Assembly: GCA_033977485.1 (NCBI GenBank)
Contig: CM066983.1
Coordinates: forward strand, 105,709,080-105,773,079
Source of the DNA: Hydrangea macrophylla
Lineage: Eukaryota; Streptophyta; Magnoliopsida; Cornales; Hydrangeaceae
DNA length: 64,000 nucleotides
Reading direction: 5' to 3'
The position numbers and the translations under genes are program-made. Positions 33,532 to 45,396 of this stretch are shown here, in pieces (the stretch's first letter is position 1; each line of letters starts with the position of its first letter). Under the pieces are notes generated by a model that saw nothing but the letters and a program-made list of their open reading frames with translations, was not told the DNA's origin and did not search any database.

Positions 33532-35542
33532 ACAACTTGTTGATAGATCTACAAAATACCCGCGAGGAATTCTGGAAGATGTTCTTGTCAAAGTTGAAAA
33601 TTTTATTTTCCCAGTAGATTTTGTCATCCTTGATACAGAACCAGTATTAGATACTAATGTGCAAATACCAGTTATTTTTGGAAGGCCCTTCTTGGCTACC
33701 ATTGATGCCACTATTCGAATCCGCAGTGGTATGATGACTGTAGTATTTGGAAATATGACTTTAAATATTAAAGTTTTTTCTAATCCACAACATCAAGAAG
33801 AAGATGAGAATATTGAAAAAGTTCATGCTATTGAATCTCTATCACGAGAATATTTTAACTTGACTTGTTACAATGATCTAGTAGAATCTGTTATTAATAA
33901 CTCTATTCAGAAGCTAGACAGTAATAATCTACAAGAACATCTTATGAGTCAAGTATGTTTTAATGAAGATTCAATATAAGAAATAATTCAAGAAGCTATG
34001 TGGACCACATATTTTGAATCTTTACCACCAAAGACTACATTAACACTTCCATCTAATTTACAAACTCCACAGTTGGAATTAAAAGAACTCCCTAAAAAGC
34101 TTAAATATGCTTTCCTTAATAATAATAATACTTATCCCGTAACAATATCATCTCTTCTAGACTCTAGTCAAGAAAATAAACTCATTAGTATGCTTCAGAA
34201 GCATAAAAGTGCCATTGGTTGGAGTATAGCAGATTTAAAAGGAATAAGCCCTTCAATATGCACTCACAATATATATCTTGAAGATAATGCTAAAACCTCA
34301 AGAGAAATGCAAAGAAGACTTAATCCGATTATACAGGAAGTAGTTAAGAAGGAAGTTCTCAAGCTACTCGACATGGGCATTATATATTCAATATCCGATA
34401 GTAAATGGATAAGTCCAACACAAGCTGTGCCGAAGAAAGCAGGAATTACAGTTGTTCCGAATTCAAAGGGAGAATTAATTCCCACTCGTGTCACTACTGG
34501 ATGGCGTGTATGCATAGACTAGAGAAAACTCAATGTTGTAACTCGTAAGGATCAATTTCCTTTACCTTTTATGGATCAAATGTTAGAAAGAATAGTGGGT
34601 CATAAGTATTACTGTTTTCTAGATGGTTATAGTGGTTACAATCAAATAGAGATTGCACCAGAAGATCAGGAAAAAACTACTTTCACATGTCCATTTGGAA
34701 CTTTCGCCTATCGCCGAATGCCCTTTGGTCTTTGCAACGCACCTGCGACTTTTCAAAGGTGTATGCTAAGTATTTTCAGCGATATGGTAGAAAAGAATTT
34801 AGAAGTCTTTATGGATGATTTTTCAATTTTTGGCAAAACCTATGATGATTGCCTTAGCAATCTTCAAAAAGTTCTCCAGAGATGTGAAGAAAAAAGTTTA
34901 GTTTTAAATTGGGAAAAATGTCATTTTATGGTCACTAAAGGTATTGTCTTAGGACACATTATTTCTGAAAATGGAATACAGGTAGACAAAGCCAAAATAG
35001 ATCTTATCGCGAATTTACCTATTCCCAAGACTGTAAAAGACATCCGTTCATTCTTAGGACATGCAGGTTTTTATCGCCGATTCATAAAAAATTTCAGTAC
35101 TATTTCCAGACCTTTATGTCAATTATTGGCCAAAGACACACCTTTTGAATGGACTAAAGAACGTCAAAACTCCTTTGAGCAATTAAAAGAGCATCTCACT
35201 ACTGCACCTATTATGCAATCTCCTGATTGGAGTTTACCATTTGAATTAATGTGTGATGCTACCGACTTTGCCGTTGGAGCTGTCCTAGGGCAGAGAAAGG
35301 ATAAAATGGCATCAGTTATATACTACGCCAATAGAACTCTGGATAGTGCTCAAATGAACTACTCAACTACTGAAAAAGAATTGCTAGCCGTGGTATTCGC
35401 CCTTAATAAATTTAGGCAATACTTGATTGGTTCCCTATTGTCTGTTTTACTGACCACGCAACTCTTAAATATCTTCATTCAAAGAAAGACAGTAAGCCTA
35501 GGCTTATTAGGTGGATACTCCTACTACAGGAATTTAATTTAA
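33532..35542 (+). pseudogene. pol: Element C protease C-part, RT and start of RNase H
   Basis: The frame resumes as DRSTKYPRGILEDVLVKVENF and ends the protease with IFGRPFLATIDA. A TAA lies at 33977-33979. RT follows with KEVLKLLDMGIIYSISDSKW and GWRVCID, then a TAG at 34520-34522. Next come FPLPFMDQMLERI, FLDGYSGYNQI, MPFGLCNAPATFQRCM and the catalytic FMDDFSIF. RNase H begins with FELMCDATDFAVGAVLGQ and ANRTLDSAQMNYSTTEKELL. A frameshift near 35440 sends the rest to another frame. The motif set is typical of Athila. Confidence 0.92.
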
Positions 35543-36420
35543 TAATCAAAGACAAAAAAGGAGTAGAAAATGTGGTAGCTGATCACTTATCCCGCCTCAC
35601 TTTTGAAGACAATACTAGTGAACCCTTACCAATTCAAGACTCTTTTCCTAATGAACAGTTATTTTCTGTGACTTCCCTGTCATGGTACGTTGATCTTGTT
35701 AATTATTTAGTAACTGAAAAAATACCAAGCAATTGGTCATCATCAGATAAAAAAAGATTCCTAGCTATTGCTAGGCATTTCTACTTCGATGACCCATATC
35801 TGTTTAAATATTATGCCGATCAGGTAATTAGGAAATGTGTTCCTAATGAAGAAATCGAAAATGTACTTTTCATGTGTCATTCGTCCTTTTGTAGAGGACA
35901 TTTTTCATCTCGAGTAACTACCATGAAAATTTTACAAAGCGGTTTATATTGACCAACTCTATTTAAGGATTCATATTTATATTGTAAGGCTTGTAACCGC
36001 TGCCAAATGTTGGGCAGTATTGCAAAAAGAAATCAAATGCCAATGACCCCTATAATTACAATTGAAATATTTGATTGTTGGGGCATTGACTTTATAGGAC
36101 CTTTTCCTCCATCTTGCCAATATGAATATATTTTATTAGCAGTCGAATATGTTTCAAAATGGGTAGAAGCTATTCCTACAAGAAAGAATGATCACCGTAC
36201 AGTTATTGCATTTTTAAAAGATAATATACTTTCTCGATTTGGAACTCCAAAAGCAATAATAAGTGATCAAGGAACTCATTTCTGTAACAAACCATTTGAA
36301 AAATTAATGAAAAGATATGGAGTGACCCATAAGGTGTCAACTGCATACCATCCACAAACAAATGGACAAGCTGAATTAGCTAATAGGCAAATTAAGCATA
36401 TTCTCAAAAAAAACTGTTGA
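35446..36420 (+). pseudogene. pol: Element C RNase H end and integrase core
   Basis: In the shifted frame: [20 protein letters not shown] and VVADHLSRL finish RNase H. The integrase zinc-binding part follows ([20 protein letters not shown]), with a TGA at 35950-35952 in it. The catalytic core has WGIDFIGPF, SDQGTHF and STAYHPQTNGQAE. A slip in a run of eight A (36407-36414) ends the frame at 36420. Confidence 0.9.
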
Positions 36421-36967
36421 TTCTAATCATAAAGACTGGTCTTCAAAATTAACAGATGCTTTGTGGGCATATAAAACTGCTTATAAGACTCATTTAGGGA
36501 TGTCTCCATACAGACTTATCTATGGAAAAGCTTGTCACCTACCAGTAGAATTAGAACATAAAGCATATTGGGCTAATAGAACTTTAAATTGTAATATTGA
36601 AGAGGGAGGAATTTTAAGAAAATTACAATTAAGTGAGCTTGAAGAAATTCGTAAAGACGCATAAGATAATGCGCGAATTCATCAAGCAAGAACTAAAATG
36701 TATCATAATAAGAATCTTTTGCGCAAAAGATTTACCCCCGCGCAAAAAGTTCTATTATATGACTCAAGACTACATCTTTTTAGAGGAAAGATGAAATCTC
36801 GATGGACTGGTCCATATATTGTAAAAAATGTTTATCTTTATGGAACTGTCGAGATTGAGGACCCTAAAGATGGAAATACATTTAAAGTTAATGGACATAA
36901 ATTAAAGCCATTTTTAGAAGGATTTGAACCTGATTTGAAGTCCATTCCTTTGGAGGACCCCAACTAG
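36421..36967 (+). pseudogene. pol: Element C integrase C-terminal part
   Basis: After the A-run slip the protein continues with [20 protein letters not shown] and [17 protein letters not shown], then a TAA at 36662-36664. After it come KRFTPAQKVLLYDSRLHLF and KSRWTGPYIV, the C-terminal module of Athila integrase. There is no chromodomain. It ends at a TAG at 36965-36967. Confidence 0.88.
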
Positions 36968-37297
36968 AATGCTGTTTAATATCTTAAATCATAATTGGTA
37001 TAGGACATAGTGTATCAGAGTATTTATATTTTCATAAGTCCTATACTCTTAATTAGATAACTTTTTATATATAAGTTAATTTGGTCATTATAATTCTATA
37101 ATTTCTTTTTGCATTTCTTTTTATTACAGGTGTTATCCTTAGCTTCTTTTTCTCATCTCACGCATTGAGGACAATGTCAGACTCAGTTGGGGGGGACGGT
37201 TTCACGATTAACACTTGTTTGTTTATTTTATCCTTAATTCATAAAATTAAAAAAAAAATTAATCTTTTTAGAGGGAGATACACTGAAAAGGAGAAAA

Positions 37298-37475
37298 TGG
37301 CTTTATATAGGGCTTTGAACCCTAAAAACTTTTCCCTATCTCTCTTTCTCCTTTCTTTTTCTTCTTCCTCTCACTCTCTCGCCGTGATCTCTCAATCTCT
37401 CTCAATATCTCATTTTTTTTAAATTTTATTCGATCCAAAATCAAGATCCACTCTACTGATCACTAAAGGTAAGAT
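37298..37475 (+). promoter_or_regulatory. Promoter, leader and splice donor-like stretch in C
   Basis: TTTATATAGGG (about 37302) is followed by GAACCCTAAAAAC (telobox-like), a long CT-rich tract, and AAAG|GTAAGATC at about 37468. This order looks like a plant housekeeping-gene promoter and 5' leader. Whether it is the element's own or captured cannot be told. Confidence 0.35.
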
Positions 37476-37915
37476 CTATAATCCAGAAAAAGGCCTGATT
37501 TTGATTTTATTCTCTATTTTTCCAATTTCGGCTTAGTTTTTAGTTTAGATTTTTATTTTTTCTCTTTTCCATTATTTAACAAAAATGATATCCACAAGTT
37601 GTAGGTACACACGCACCAAAGAAGCTTGGAAATATCACTCGATCTACTGCCTTACCAGGTTTTCAGATTTACAAAGAGACAGATGATATTTTTCCATTTC
37701 TTTGTAAAAAAAAAAATGGACGACGTGCTAGCTATTGGTCTTATGTATTTTGAACTTTACCTTGTCATTTTCTTAATTGCTGTTATGATAATGCTGCGTT
37801 GCCCTTGTTAAAAAAAATGAATGACGAACACGTCACCGCTCTTATGATTTTTGAAGTTTATACCATAATTTTCCTTATTATTGTTATTGTAATGATACGC
37901 TGTCTTGGACTTTTC

Positions 37916-37959
<44 letters not shown>

Positions 37960-38156
37960 GTAGTTTTCTAGTTTTTCGTTTAAGAAAAAAAAAATTTAGT
38001 TTCTGAATGTATATATTTATATATATAAATATTTTTAGTTTTAAAATAAAATTTCCACCCACCCCCTCTAAGCTCTCTTTAATTAGATCTTAGTTGATAG
38101 TTGGAAGGAGTGGAAGGGTTGAGTCTAGCCTCTCTTGTTGGCTAAGAGTATAAAAA

Positions 38157-38417
38157 ATGGATCCAATAGTCGATGACCAGACGTTAATGGGTCGCTCACT
38201 TGTTTCTGAGCAGAAGAAACCCTTTGCTGGCACTAGCCTTTATGCCATCAAAAGGAAAGCTAAAAGGTTAGGATGGTGTTTGAATTGTTATAGAGAAGAA
38301 TGTCCTGGTTTAATTGCTCATAATGGCATATCTTTTAAAGTTTACTACTGTTACAAAAGACAATTCAAATCAAAACAAAAGAAAATTTTGGTTGAGAAAG
38401 AGGACTGGATCCTTTGA
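38157..38417 (+). CDS. Unrecognised 86-residue Cys-containing ORF in element C
   Basis: ATG GAT CCA at 38157, stop TGA at 38415. The protein begins MDPIVDDQTL, has a CLNCYREEC cluster at about residues 41-49 and another Cys in YYCYKR, and a Lys-rich end (KSKQKKILVEKEDW). The Cys spacing could bind zinc but matches no family I recognise. It lies about 1.2 kb after pol, where an Athila env-like gene might be, but it has no membrane segment. It could be a decayed remnant or chance. Start choice: first ATG in an otherwise stop-rich stretch. Confidence 0.3.
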   Translation: MDPIVDDQTLMGRSLVSEQKKPFAGTSLYAIKRKAKRLGWCLNCYREECPGLIAHNGISFKVYYCYKRQFKSKQKKILVEKEDWIL

Positions 38418-40349
38418 TACCCAAATAAATTTTGTTTTCCCATCCCTCATTTATTTTTATTTTTATTTTTATTTTTAGTTTTTGTACATACAATAACTTT
38501 CAGTCAGGTCAGACTTTAAAATGATCCTACATGTACATCTGGCTTTCATTAGCTGGTTCGATAGGAGTAATTTGCATGATCCAAGCATCACCAGACATGT
38601 CTAGTGCGGTGAATGTCCCTAGAGGTAGCGAAAAACTAAGTAAAGCCAGAGTTATCTCCTAGCCTCTTATTGATGTTTTAGCTTGCTAGTGATTCTAGAC
38701 TCATCTCTTTTACTAGAGGTGGATGGGCTATCATGACAACTTGGACGCTCCGGATTGCGTAGCCTCTTTTGTATAGGTGCAGAGGATACTAGTCGCACCA
38801 TATATGTATCCAACTTAGTGGATATGCTTAGGATTTTTCAGAAGTTTTTCTTTTACTTTATATAAGATAAATTTGACACGTTAATGTTATTTTGGGTATG
38901 TTAATAGCATACAACACATTGTCACATGTTTTACTATTTTCAAATGCTAGAAACTCTTTAATCTTTAAACACTTTTTGAAACAGTGTGAAAATATTTACT
39001 GAATCTAAATGGATGAGTAAGCATAAACTATGCAGTTTAAAGACAAGTAGTGGAAACTAATTAACCCATGTGAGCTTTTGTGCCAATCTTCCTTTATGAG
39101 GGTTACTATTCTTTTCAGTCTCATCTTATTCTCTTTATCATATCACTCGTTCAAGTCTCATTATTTTCTTTGACTGATCATTAGAAGAGAACGTTTAGGA
39201 TTTACCATTAGAACGTCTAAATTGCTTAAATGAACAAAGTCAAACTATTTTTAAAATGATTTAGGCCATCTTTTCTTTCAAATGCACCCCCCTTCACCTT
39301 ATATTACCTTATTCTCAGTTCTATCCAAATCATGACTTGCTCCACCTAGGAGTACAAACCTCACTTCTATATCCAGGTATGTGATTGGACTGTATTAATA
39401 TTGCAAGAAGTGGTAAAGAAAGAAAGGAGTTGATTTCAAAAAAAGAAAAAAGAAAAAAAAATGAGAAACTAAAAAAAAAATCAAATGTACATATGATAAA
39501 AAGGAAAAAAAAAAAAAAGAAGAGGTTGGAATGAATTGCGCAAACACTCCAATCACATGCTTAGAACAAATACACTCCAAATCTCCTACTCATCTTAATT
39601 TCTAACCTACCAGTCAAAGTCCTAATGATTTAAAAGAAATTGATTTTTAAATTTAAGTGATAAGGATGTTCTCCACGGTAAATCGCTCTTCTAATGCTAA
39701 GTATTCTTTCATGAGACTTATTGTACTCCAAATGCCTATATATTGAGTCATCAAAAAAATGGAAGCAGTTTCTCTATCTTTGCTTCCCTACTAAGTGAGA
39801 TGTTCTCTACACCGGTTTCTGAGAGTTTCTCCTTAAAAGAGTGAAATCCTAGTGAGATTTGAGTTAAAATTACAAGTTTTATGACTGTTAATAGTTATGT
39901 AAACTTTGAAGTTAAGATCAGTTACTTGACTTTTCAAGTACACACTGTAAGTTTAAAGAGTATAAAAAATGCTACCATTGACAAAACTGTGAGTATATGT
40001 GTTGCATTATTATTACATACTTGAAAATTTCATTTTACTGCCAAATTTAATCTTATATGTTGTAAAAGGAGAAAATCTACCTTGATTTTTATTTTACTTT
40101 ATTTTTACAGTAAAAAAAATGAATTTTGTAGGTATATTCACTGCAAACCCTCACGAGATAACACTCGTCCACTAGGAGTAACCTAGGGGTTTAACGGCTT
40201 GTTGCATATGCTAAATGCAATCGCGATTTCTGCGACAGTGAGTTAAATTTTATTTTCCTTAGTTTATTCCTACTTTTTAATAAAACTTCTAGAACAATTT
40301 CTCTTTTCACTTCATTGCTAGGGACTAGCAATAAGCTAGTTGAGGGGTG

Positions 40350-42739
40350 TGACAAACACTGAATATTGCACATTCATGTGCCAATATAACAGACATTGTG
40401 CTCATTTAATCTCCCAAATTCCTAGTTTTACATGTATATTTGAATTAATATAATTTACTAGTGATGTCACTCAAATGCATGTAAAAATGTGTTTTTACAT
40501 ATTTTATATGTTTAGGTAAAAATAAAGTGAAATAAAGGAAAGGAAAGAAGTAGCAACCACACCATAGTATATTCATATGAATAGTAATGAATAGTAATGA
40601 ACAGTAATGAATAAAAATTTTACTATTTATAAATAAATAAATAAAAAGCTGGTGAAACGAAATCAACATCCAAGCAGTGCTTGAATGTTGACACTTTGCA
40701 TATAAATTTCCTTCTTTGCAGTTTTGTGTTTTGTCAATGAAGATGTCAGAACAATGAAGAAAATGGGACAAACAGGCGAGCACGGAGAAAAAAAATGCCA
40801 ACGCTGATGAACGCGATGATGATTCGTCTCTTAAATTTCGTCTATAAAAGAGCTTACACCAAGCAACAAAAAAAAAAACCAACAGCTCAACAATCACTGT
40901 TAGGGAGAGAATAGTTTAGGGGAGGTTATCATGTGAGCACTTTATATTGTCCCTAGAAATAGAAAACTTTATTTTTTCTTTACCTTTTCTAGTTCTAGTA
41001 GTTGTAAAATTTTACTTTTATGTAATTGATGATTTCATGTTCAAAAATATGTAGAAAAACTTTGTGTACTGTATTTCTTAAATTTAAAATGTTTGTTTTC
41101 TTGTATGACCTTTGTCAATTTGTAGTAGTAAAATAGTCCTATTTAAATTTAGATTTAATATTTATAGTCTAGTAGTACTTGTAGTTGTCCCCTAAAATAG
41201 TTTGAAACTCTAAATTTTCAGTTTTTATAGCAACATTTTTATTCACTAGAAGACAGATTTTACAAGTAAATATCATATTTCTTAGCCACGTAGTTGTAAT
41301 CACCTACCAAAGCCCCAAGCACACCATATTATATCTCACTCCAAAAGTAGATTAGGATTTGGTTTGGCCTTACGAGTGTTCTTGAAGTTCAACCACTGTG
41401 ACCCCACAAGAAGTTAAAGTTAAAGGTTTAGTATTTTATTTTTGGTTTAGTATTTCCATTTATGTATATTTTATTAGCCTAGTTGTACTAAACTTTGCTA
41501 TTTTGCAGATTCCACAAATTCAATCCCAGCTCATGTTAAGTAAAGAAAATAATATATAATATTAGTTTTCACTCTTACCTTGGTTTTACAACTTTAATTT
41601 TAATTGGACGGTGATTGCGTGCATCTATTTAATTTATCTTTTATTTTTATTTTTAAGACAGTTTCAATTCCAAAATGGTAGGCTAAAACTTTAATTGGGG
41701 ATATGTAATAAAAACTTAGAATCCACAGCTTCTGTGCACTAATCTTAAATGGGCAATTTTATCTAGATGGGTTGTTTTTTCATTTATGGCCAAAAATATC
41801 TATGTATCTATAGTTTATGACCATTTAACATGTTTATATACTATGGCTATATTGGGCTCAAAAGAGTACATATTTAAAATAAAAAACCTAATTATGTGGA
41901 TTGTCAAATTATGCCTTTTTTATCATAAAAAAACACCTAGTATACTCAAACAACTCATATGACAAAGTTAATATTTCAAATATGTGTTTATATATATTTC
42001 TATCCAATAATGGATAGGCAATTGTGTAGTGGCTGAGTGGTGGGGACTGGACGCCGAATAACCCACGTCCGCGGCGGAGCACGGTTCGAACCTGGCTACT
42101 GTCCAATTGCCTTTTTATTTTTCTTTAAACCAAACGACGTCGTTTCATATTAAACCTGACACACTTGATATGAACCTGACTAGTGAAAGTTTATTTTTAA
42201 ATAAAGAATGACTCTGCGGTCTTAAATACCAAACGTTTTTCAAATGCACAAAAATTGTGGGATCTAGTGTTGGTTTGCATATTCCCAATTCTTTTAAATT
42301 AGTTTCCCCTAGTTAATTAATATTTCCTGCTTTATAATAGTTTTGTTTAAATATCTGTATTATTTCCATCTTTTGCTATTATTAAATCTAAAAAGTTTAT
42401 CTCACAAAAATTTAGCTTTTATTTATTTTTCTTCCTTTTCTTACTAGTATCTTAGTCAATTTATTTTGCACTGTGAAAATCTTTACCATAAACTAATTAG
42501 GAAAAAATAGCTTTAATTACTCTTATTGCAAAAAAAATATAAAAATTAGTAGTTTAGTAAAACCCCACAAAAATCCATCATCTTTTATTTTCTTTTTAGT
42601 GACAAAATAGTTATCTGCCTAACTTTATAAAATTTTATTTCGTTCCCTGTGGATTCGACCTGGACTTCCAAAACTTTATTACTTGTACGATCACCTACAC
42701 TTGGGTGTGATAAGCAAACGCGTCAATAGGATGTCGTCA
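40350..42739 (+). repeat. Element C 3' LTR
   Basis: 2390 bp, very similar to the 5' LTR. TATA CTATAAAAG at 40842-40850. It has an extra segment near 40672-40696 (GCAGTGCTTGAATGTTGACA) absent from the 5' LTR. Confidence 0.95.
42016..42116 (+). ncRNA. tRNA-like Pol III cassette in C 3' LTR
   Basis: A box TGGCTGAGTGG (42030-42040), perfect B box GGTTCGAACCT (42083-42093), closing stem GGCAATTG/CAATTGCC and TTTTT (42112-42116). This copy is closer to consensus than the 5' one, since GGTTCGAACC is self-complementary and standard. Confidence 0.65.
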
Positions 42740-43105
42740 GCCATCGTCACCCATGCTTGGTCATCGTCATCACTACCTTCCAGTTATCCGATCTCTCATT
42801 CTTGGACTCCTTCCCTTTTTGAATCTTGAGGGTTTCTCATTCATTCCAAAGTGAAAATGAAAACAAACCGATCGATGGAAGAATAGAGAGCCATTGATGA
42901 AGCTTTTGGAGTTTACATATGGATGATTTGATGACGATGATATTAATGGCTAAAATGGTAGATTCAAAAAGTGACTTGATTAGTATAGTAACAAATCGTG
43001 GAAGGCAAATACTTTGTGTTAGGGCTTAAAGGCTTGCTTGGTTCAGAATAGTTGAGTTTGAGTTTGGATGAATTTTGAATTGAGTGGAAAATGCATTTTG
43101 ATACC
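42740..43105. other. Short spacer between element C and solo LTR D
   Basis: 366 bp. It continues the flank broken by C (GCATGG-poor, with CATCGTCATC repeats) and ends with the left TSD ATACC (43101-43105). No gene is recognised. Confidence 0.5.
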
Positions 43106-44448
43106 TGTAATAACCTGCATTTTCATATTTAATTTGTAATTTCATTATCATATTTAATTTCATTTAGTATTGACTGCTTCATTTAATTACATTTCTCATG
43201 TCCTAAATATTATCCCTTGTGTTATTCCATATGGAAATTCTTTTGGGGTCAAATTGTAATTTTTATAAAAATTAGCAACACCTGTATTGAATTTCAAATC
43301 TGTATTTCAAAAACGGTGGAAATGTTCTCTTTTATTTCAAGCTGTATTTTTATGAAACCAGAAAACCATTTCTTAAGTTAAAATGAATTTTCTGTATTTT
43401 TGTGGTAACCACCGCGCCCCGAAAATACCAGTTTGTGTCCAAAACTGTCCGCGCTGTGCTAAACTTCCACAGATTTTGGAAGTGACCGATTTGGACATTT
43501 ACTTTATGGCCATTTATGTCAAGTGATCATTGGCTAAGGCAATGTTTGGGAATGTTTAACTTATATGTGTAATTGTTGTGCCAAAAGCTGGGTTTACCAA
43601 ACACCTTCACATTGACCCCTATGAACCTATTTGACCCCTACTCTAATTCACAGCAATTCTATACATCCATATACGTATCTATATCTGTGTATATTAGTAA
43701 TTAGTTAATTAGGAACTTAACTCAATTTGTAGAGTATTTGTTAAGATGCTTGGAGCCCAAGTCCTTCAATTGATTTTCTCTATTTATATGTACACTACAC
43801 ACTCTCACACACATACATTGAGTTTCTTACTGAAAAACACAGAGAGAACTTGAGAGAGTTGAGAGGAAAACACAGAGAGTTCTACAGAAATTATATAGAG
43901 AGAGGAAGCTTCAATCACCATAGCCAAGCTTGGAGTATTTTATTTTTGTGCTTATCTTTCTCAACAATCACACACCTCCTTATCACAGTGAGTATTATTA
44001 ACTCACTCCCAATGTAATTCTATACTTATTTACTGAGCATGTGTATGTATAAATGAAGCACCATTGCTAAATTCGTCCATGGAAGCTTGAGCTTCAAAAA
44101 TCACCATTTTCCAAACTCAATCATATTTCGTTTTTAGAGATGAATATGGAAGATTATACATCATACATGCCATGTTTGAAGTTTTAGAACCCAATTCGTT
44201 CATAGAAGAAAGTATATTAGAAATTAAGTTTTGACATGTTTTAGTTTTTCCTAAAATTAGAGAGCTATGAATCAAATGGTGTTAAATTGACTTTAGATTC
44301 TTAATCCTTGTGAAAAACCGAAGAGAATCATATATTATATGTCCTATATACTTTAGAATTCCAAAATGGGTCATTTTGGACCCCTTAAACTGAAACAGGG
44401 CAGTTTCTGCGAAGAAGACGAAGCCTCAGCTTCATCTCGCGCCACGAT

Positions 44449-44746
44449 CGCGCGCGCGAGAATCGCGCGAGCGGCCCGCGCGAGCGACCCTTCGCGCGAG
44501 CGGCCCGCGCGCGCGAGGTAGGCTTCCCCAGGCAGACGTAAGAGTTTATATATATATATAATTGAAATTTTGGCTGGTCGCGCGAGCGAGGGTCGCGCGA
44601 GAACCCCTTCGCACGAGCGATCCGCGCGCGCGACCTTGCGTTCCTCAGGCAGACAGAAAAGTTTATTAATAAAGGAAAAATGGGCTTATCGCGCGAGCGG
44701 CCCGCGCGAGCGACCCTTCGCGCGAGCGGCCCGCGCGCGCGAGGTA
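44449..44746. repeat. CpG-rich triplicated repeat in LTR D
   Basis: Three GC-rich blocks (44449-44518, 44578-44634, 44689-44742) built from CGCGCGAGCGGCCCGCGCG-like words are separated by AT-rich spacers with CAGGCAGAC. The third is nearly the same as the first. The blocks are strongly self-complementary. Confidence 0.85.
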
Positions 44747-45082
44747 TTGCAGTTTCTGTTTTTGTCTGTTTTTCTGTTAAGGGACTGTTTGGATGAAATT
44801 TATATACTGTTGAGGTTCTGTTTGGGAAACTTGGTTAATTAGAACTCTATTTGGTTATGTTTCAATGATTAAAACATTGTAGTATGACTCATTAATCCCC
44901 GTACGTGTGTTGTTTCTTAATTCAGCATTTTTGTTTAAGTGCATACCATTCATGTGGGTCAGTGGTACATGCATAGGGGTGTCAGTCTGTGTGGAAAAGA
45001 GTAATGGTAGTGTGGAAAGAGTATGAGTTTTGTGGTTGTGGTTGTAGTTGTGGTTGTGGTTGTGGTTGCTTTTGTGGAAGAG

Positions 45083-45396
45083 GGTATCTTTGAAATGCGA
45101 CGGTGGCAAATATGGACACTCCCTGACGCCCATGGAAGCGTTAAAGTGTGTGAAGCCGAACTCGGACACTCCCTGGCACCCGTGGTAGTGCTAAAGTGTG
45201 GCCTACGGACACTCCCTGATAACTCGAGTCTGGATACTGTGTGAGGGGTTGCCCCGGTATTTGCATGGCGGTTAGGGTATTCAAAGTGTGAGGCATTGGA
45301 CACTCCCTGGTACCCCGGACCAAAGTGTGAGGCAAACTGGACACTCCCTGGCGCCCCGTTGCTAAAGTGTGGCTATCTGAGTGTTTCAAAGATACC
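45083..45396 (+). repeat. Closed multi-hairpin array in LTR D
   Basis: A perfect 13-bp inverted repeat, GGTATCTTTGAAA (45083-45095) and TTTCAAAGATACC (45384-45396), encloses five GGACACTCCCTG units (45114, 45163, 45207, 45298, 45339). AAAGTGTG lies before four of them, so AGTGT and ACACT can pair in each. Confidence 0.8.

Larger units (their letters stand above)
36968..40349 (+). other. Element C post-pol region
   Basis: 3.4 kb between pol and the 3' LTR. It starts with a TTGAGGACAATGTC...GGGGGGG segment seen after pol in Athila elements (37166-37196). It holds a promoter-like stretch (37298-37470), a GA microsatellite (37920-37957), one 86-codon ORF (38157) and AT-rich DNA with A tracts (39437-39519). 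No recognisable env-like gene. A weak purine tract TTGAGGGGTG lies just before the 3' LTR. Confidence 0.6.
27042..42739 (+). mobile_element. Element C: Ty3/gypsy, Athila-like
   Basis: LTRs at 27042-29442 and 40350-42739 begin TGACAAACACTG and end TGTCGTCA. The TSD is GCCAT (27037-27041 and 42740-42744). The PBS is of the tRNA-Asp type used by Athila elements. Gag, protease, RT, RNase H and integrase follow, then 3.4 kb without pol before the 3' LTR, where Athila elements may carry an extra gene. A 1.73-kb insertion splits the protease. Multiple stops and frameshifts show it is dead. Confidence 0.93.

Noticed and set aside
37297..37422. Signal- or transit-peptide-like frame MALYRALNPKNFSLSLF...
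   Set aside because: The Ser/Leu/Phe-rich composition follows from the CT-rich leader-like DNA. There is no mature protein after it.
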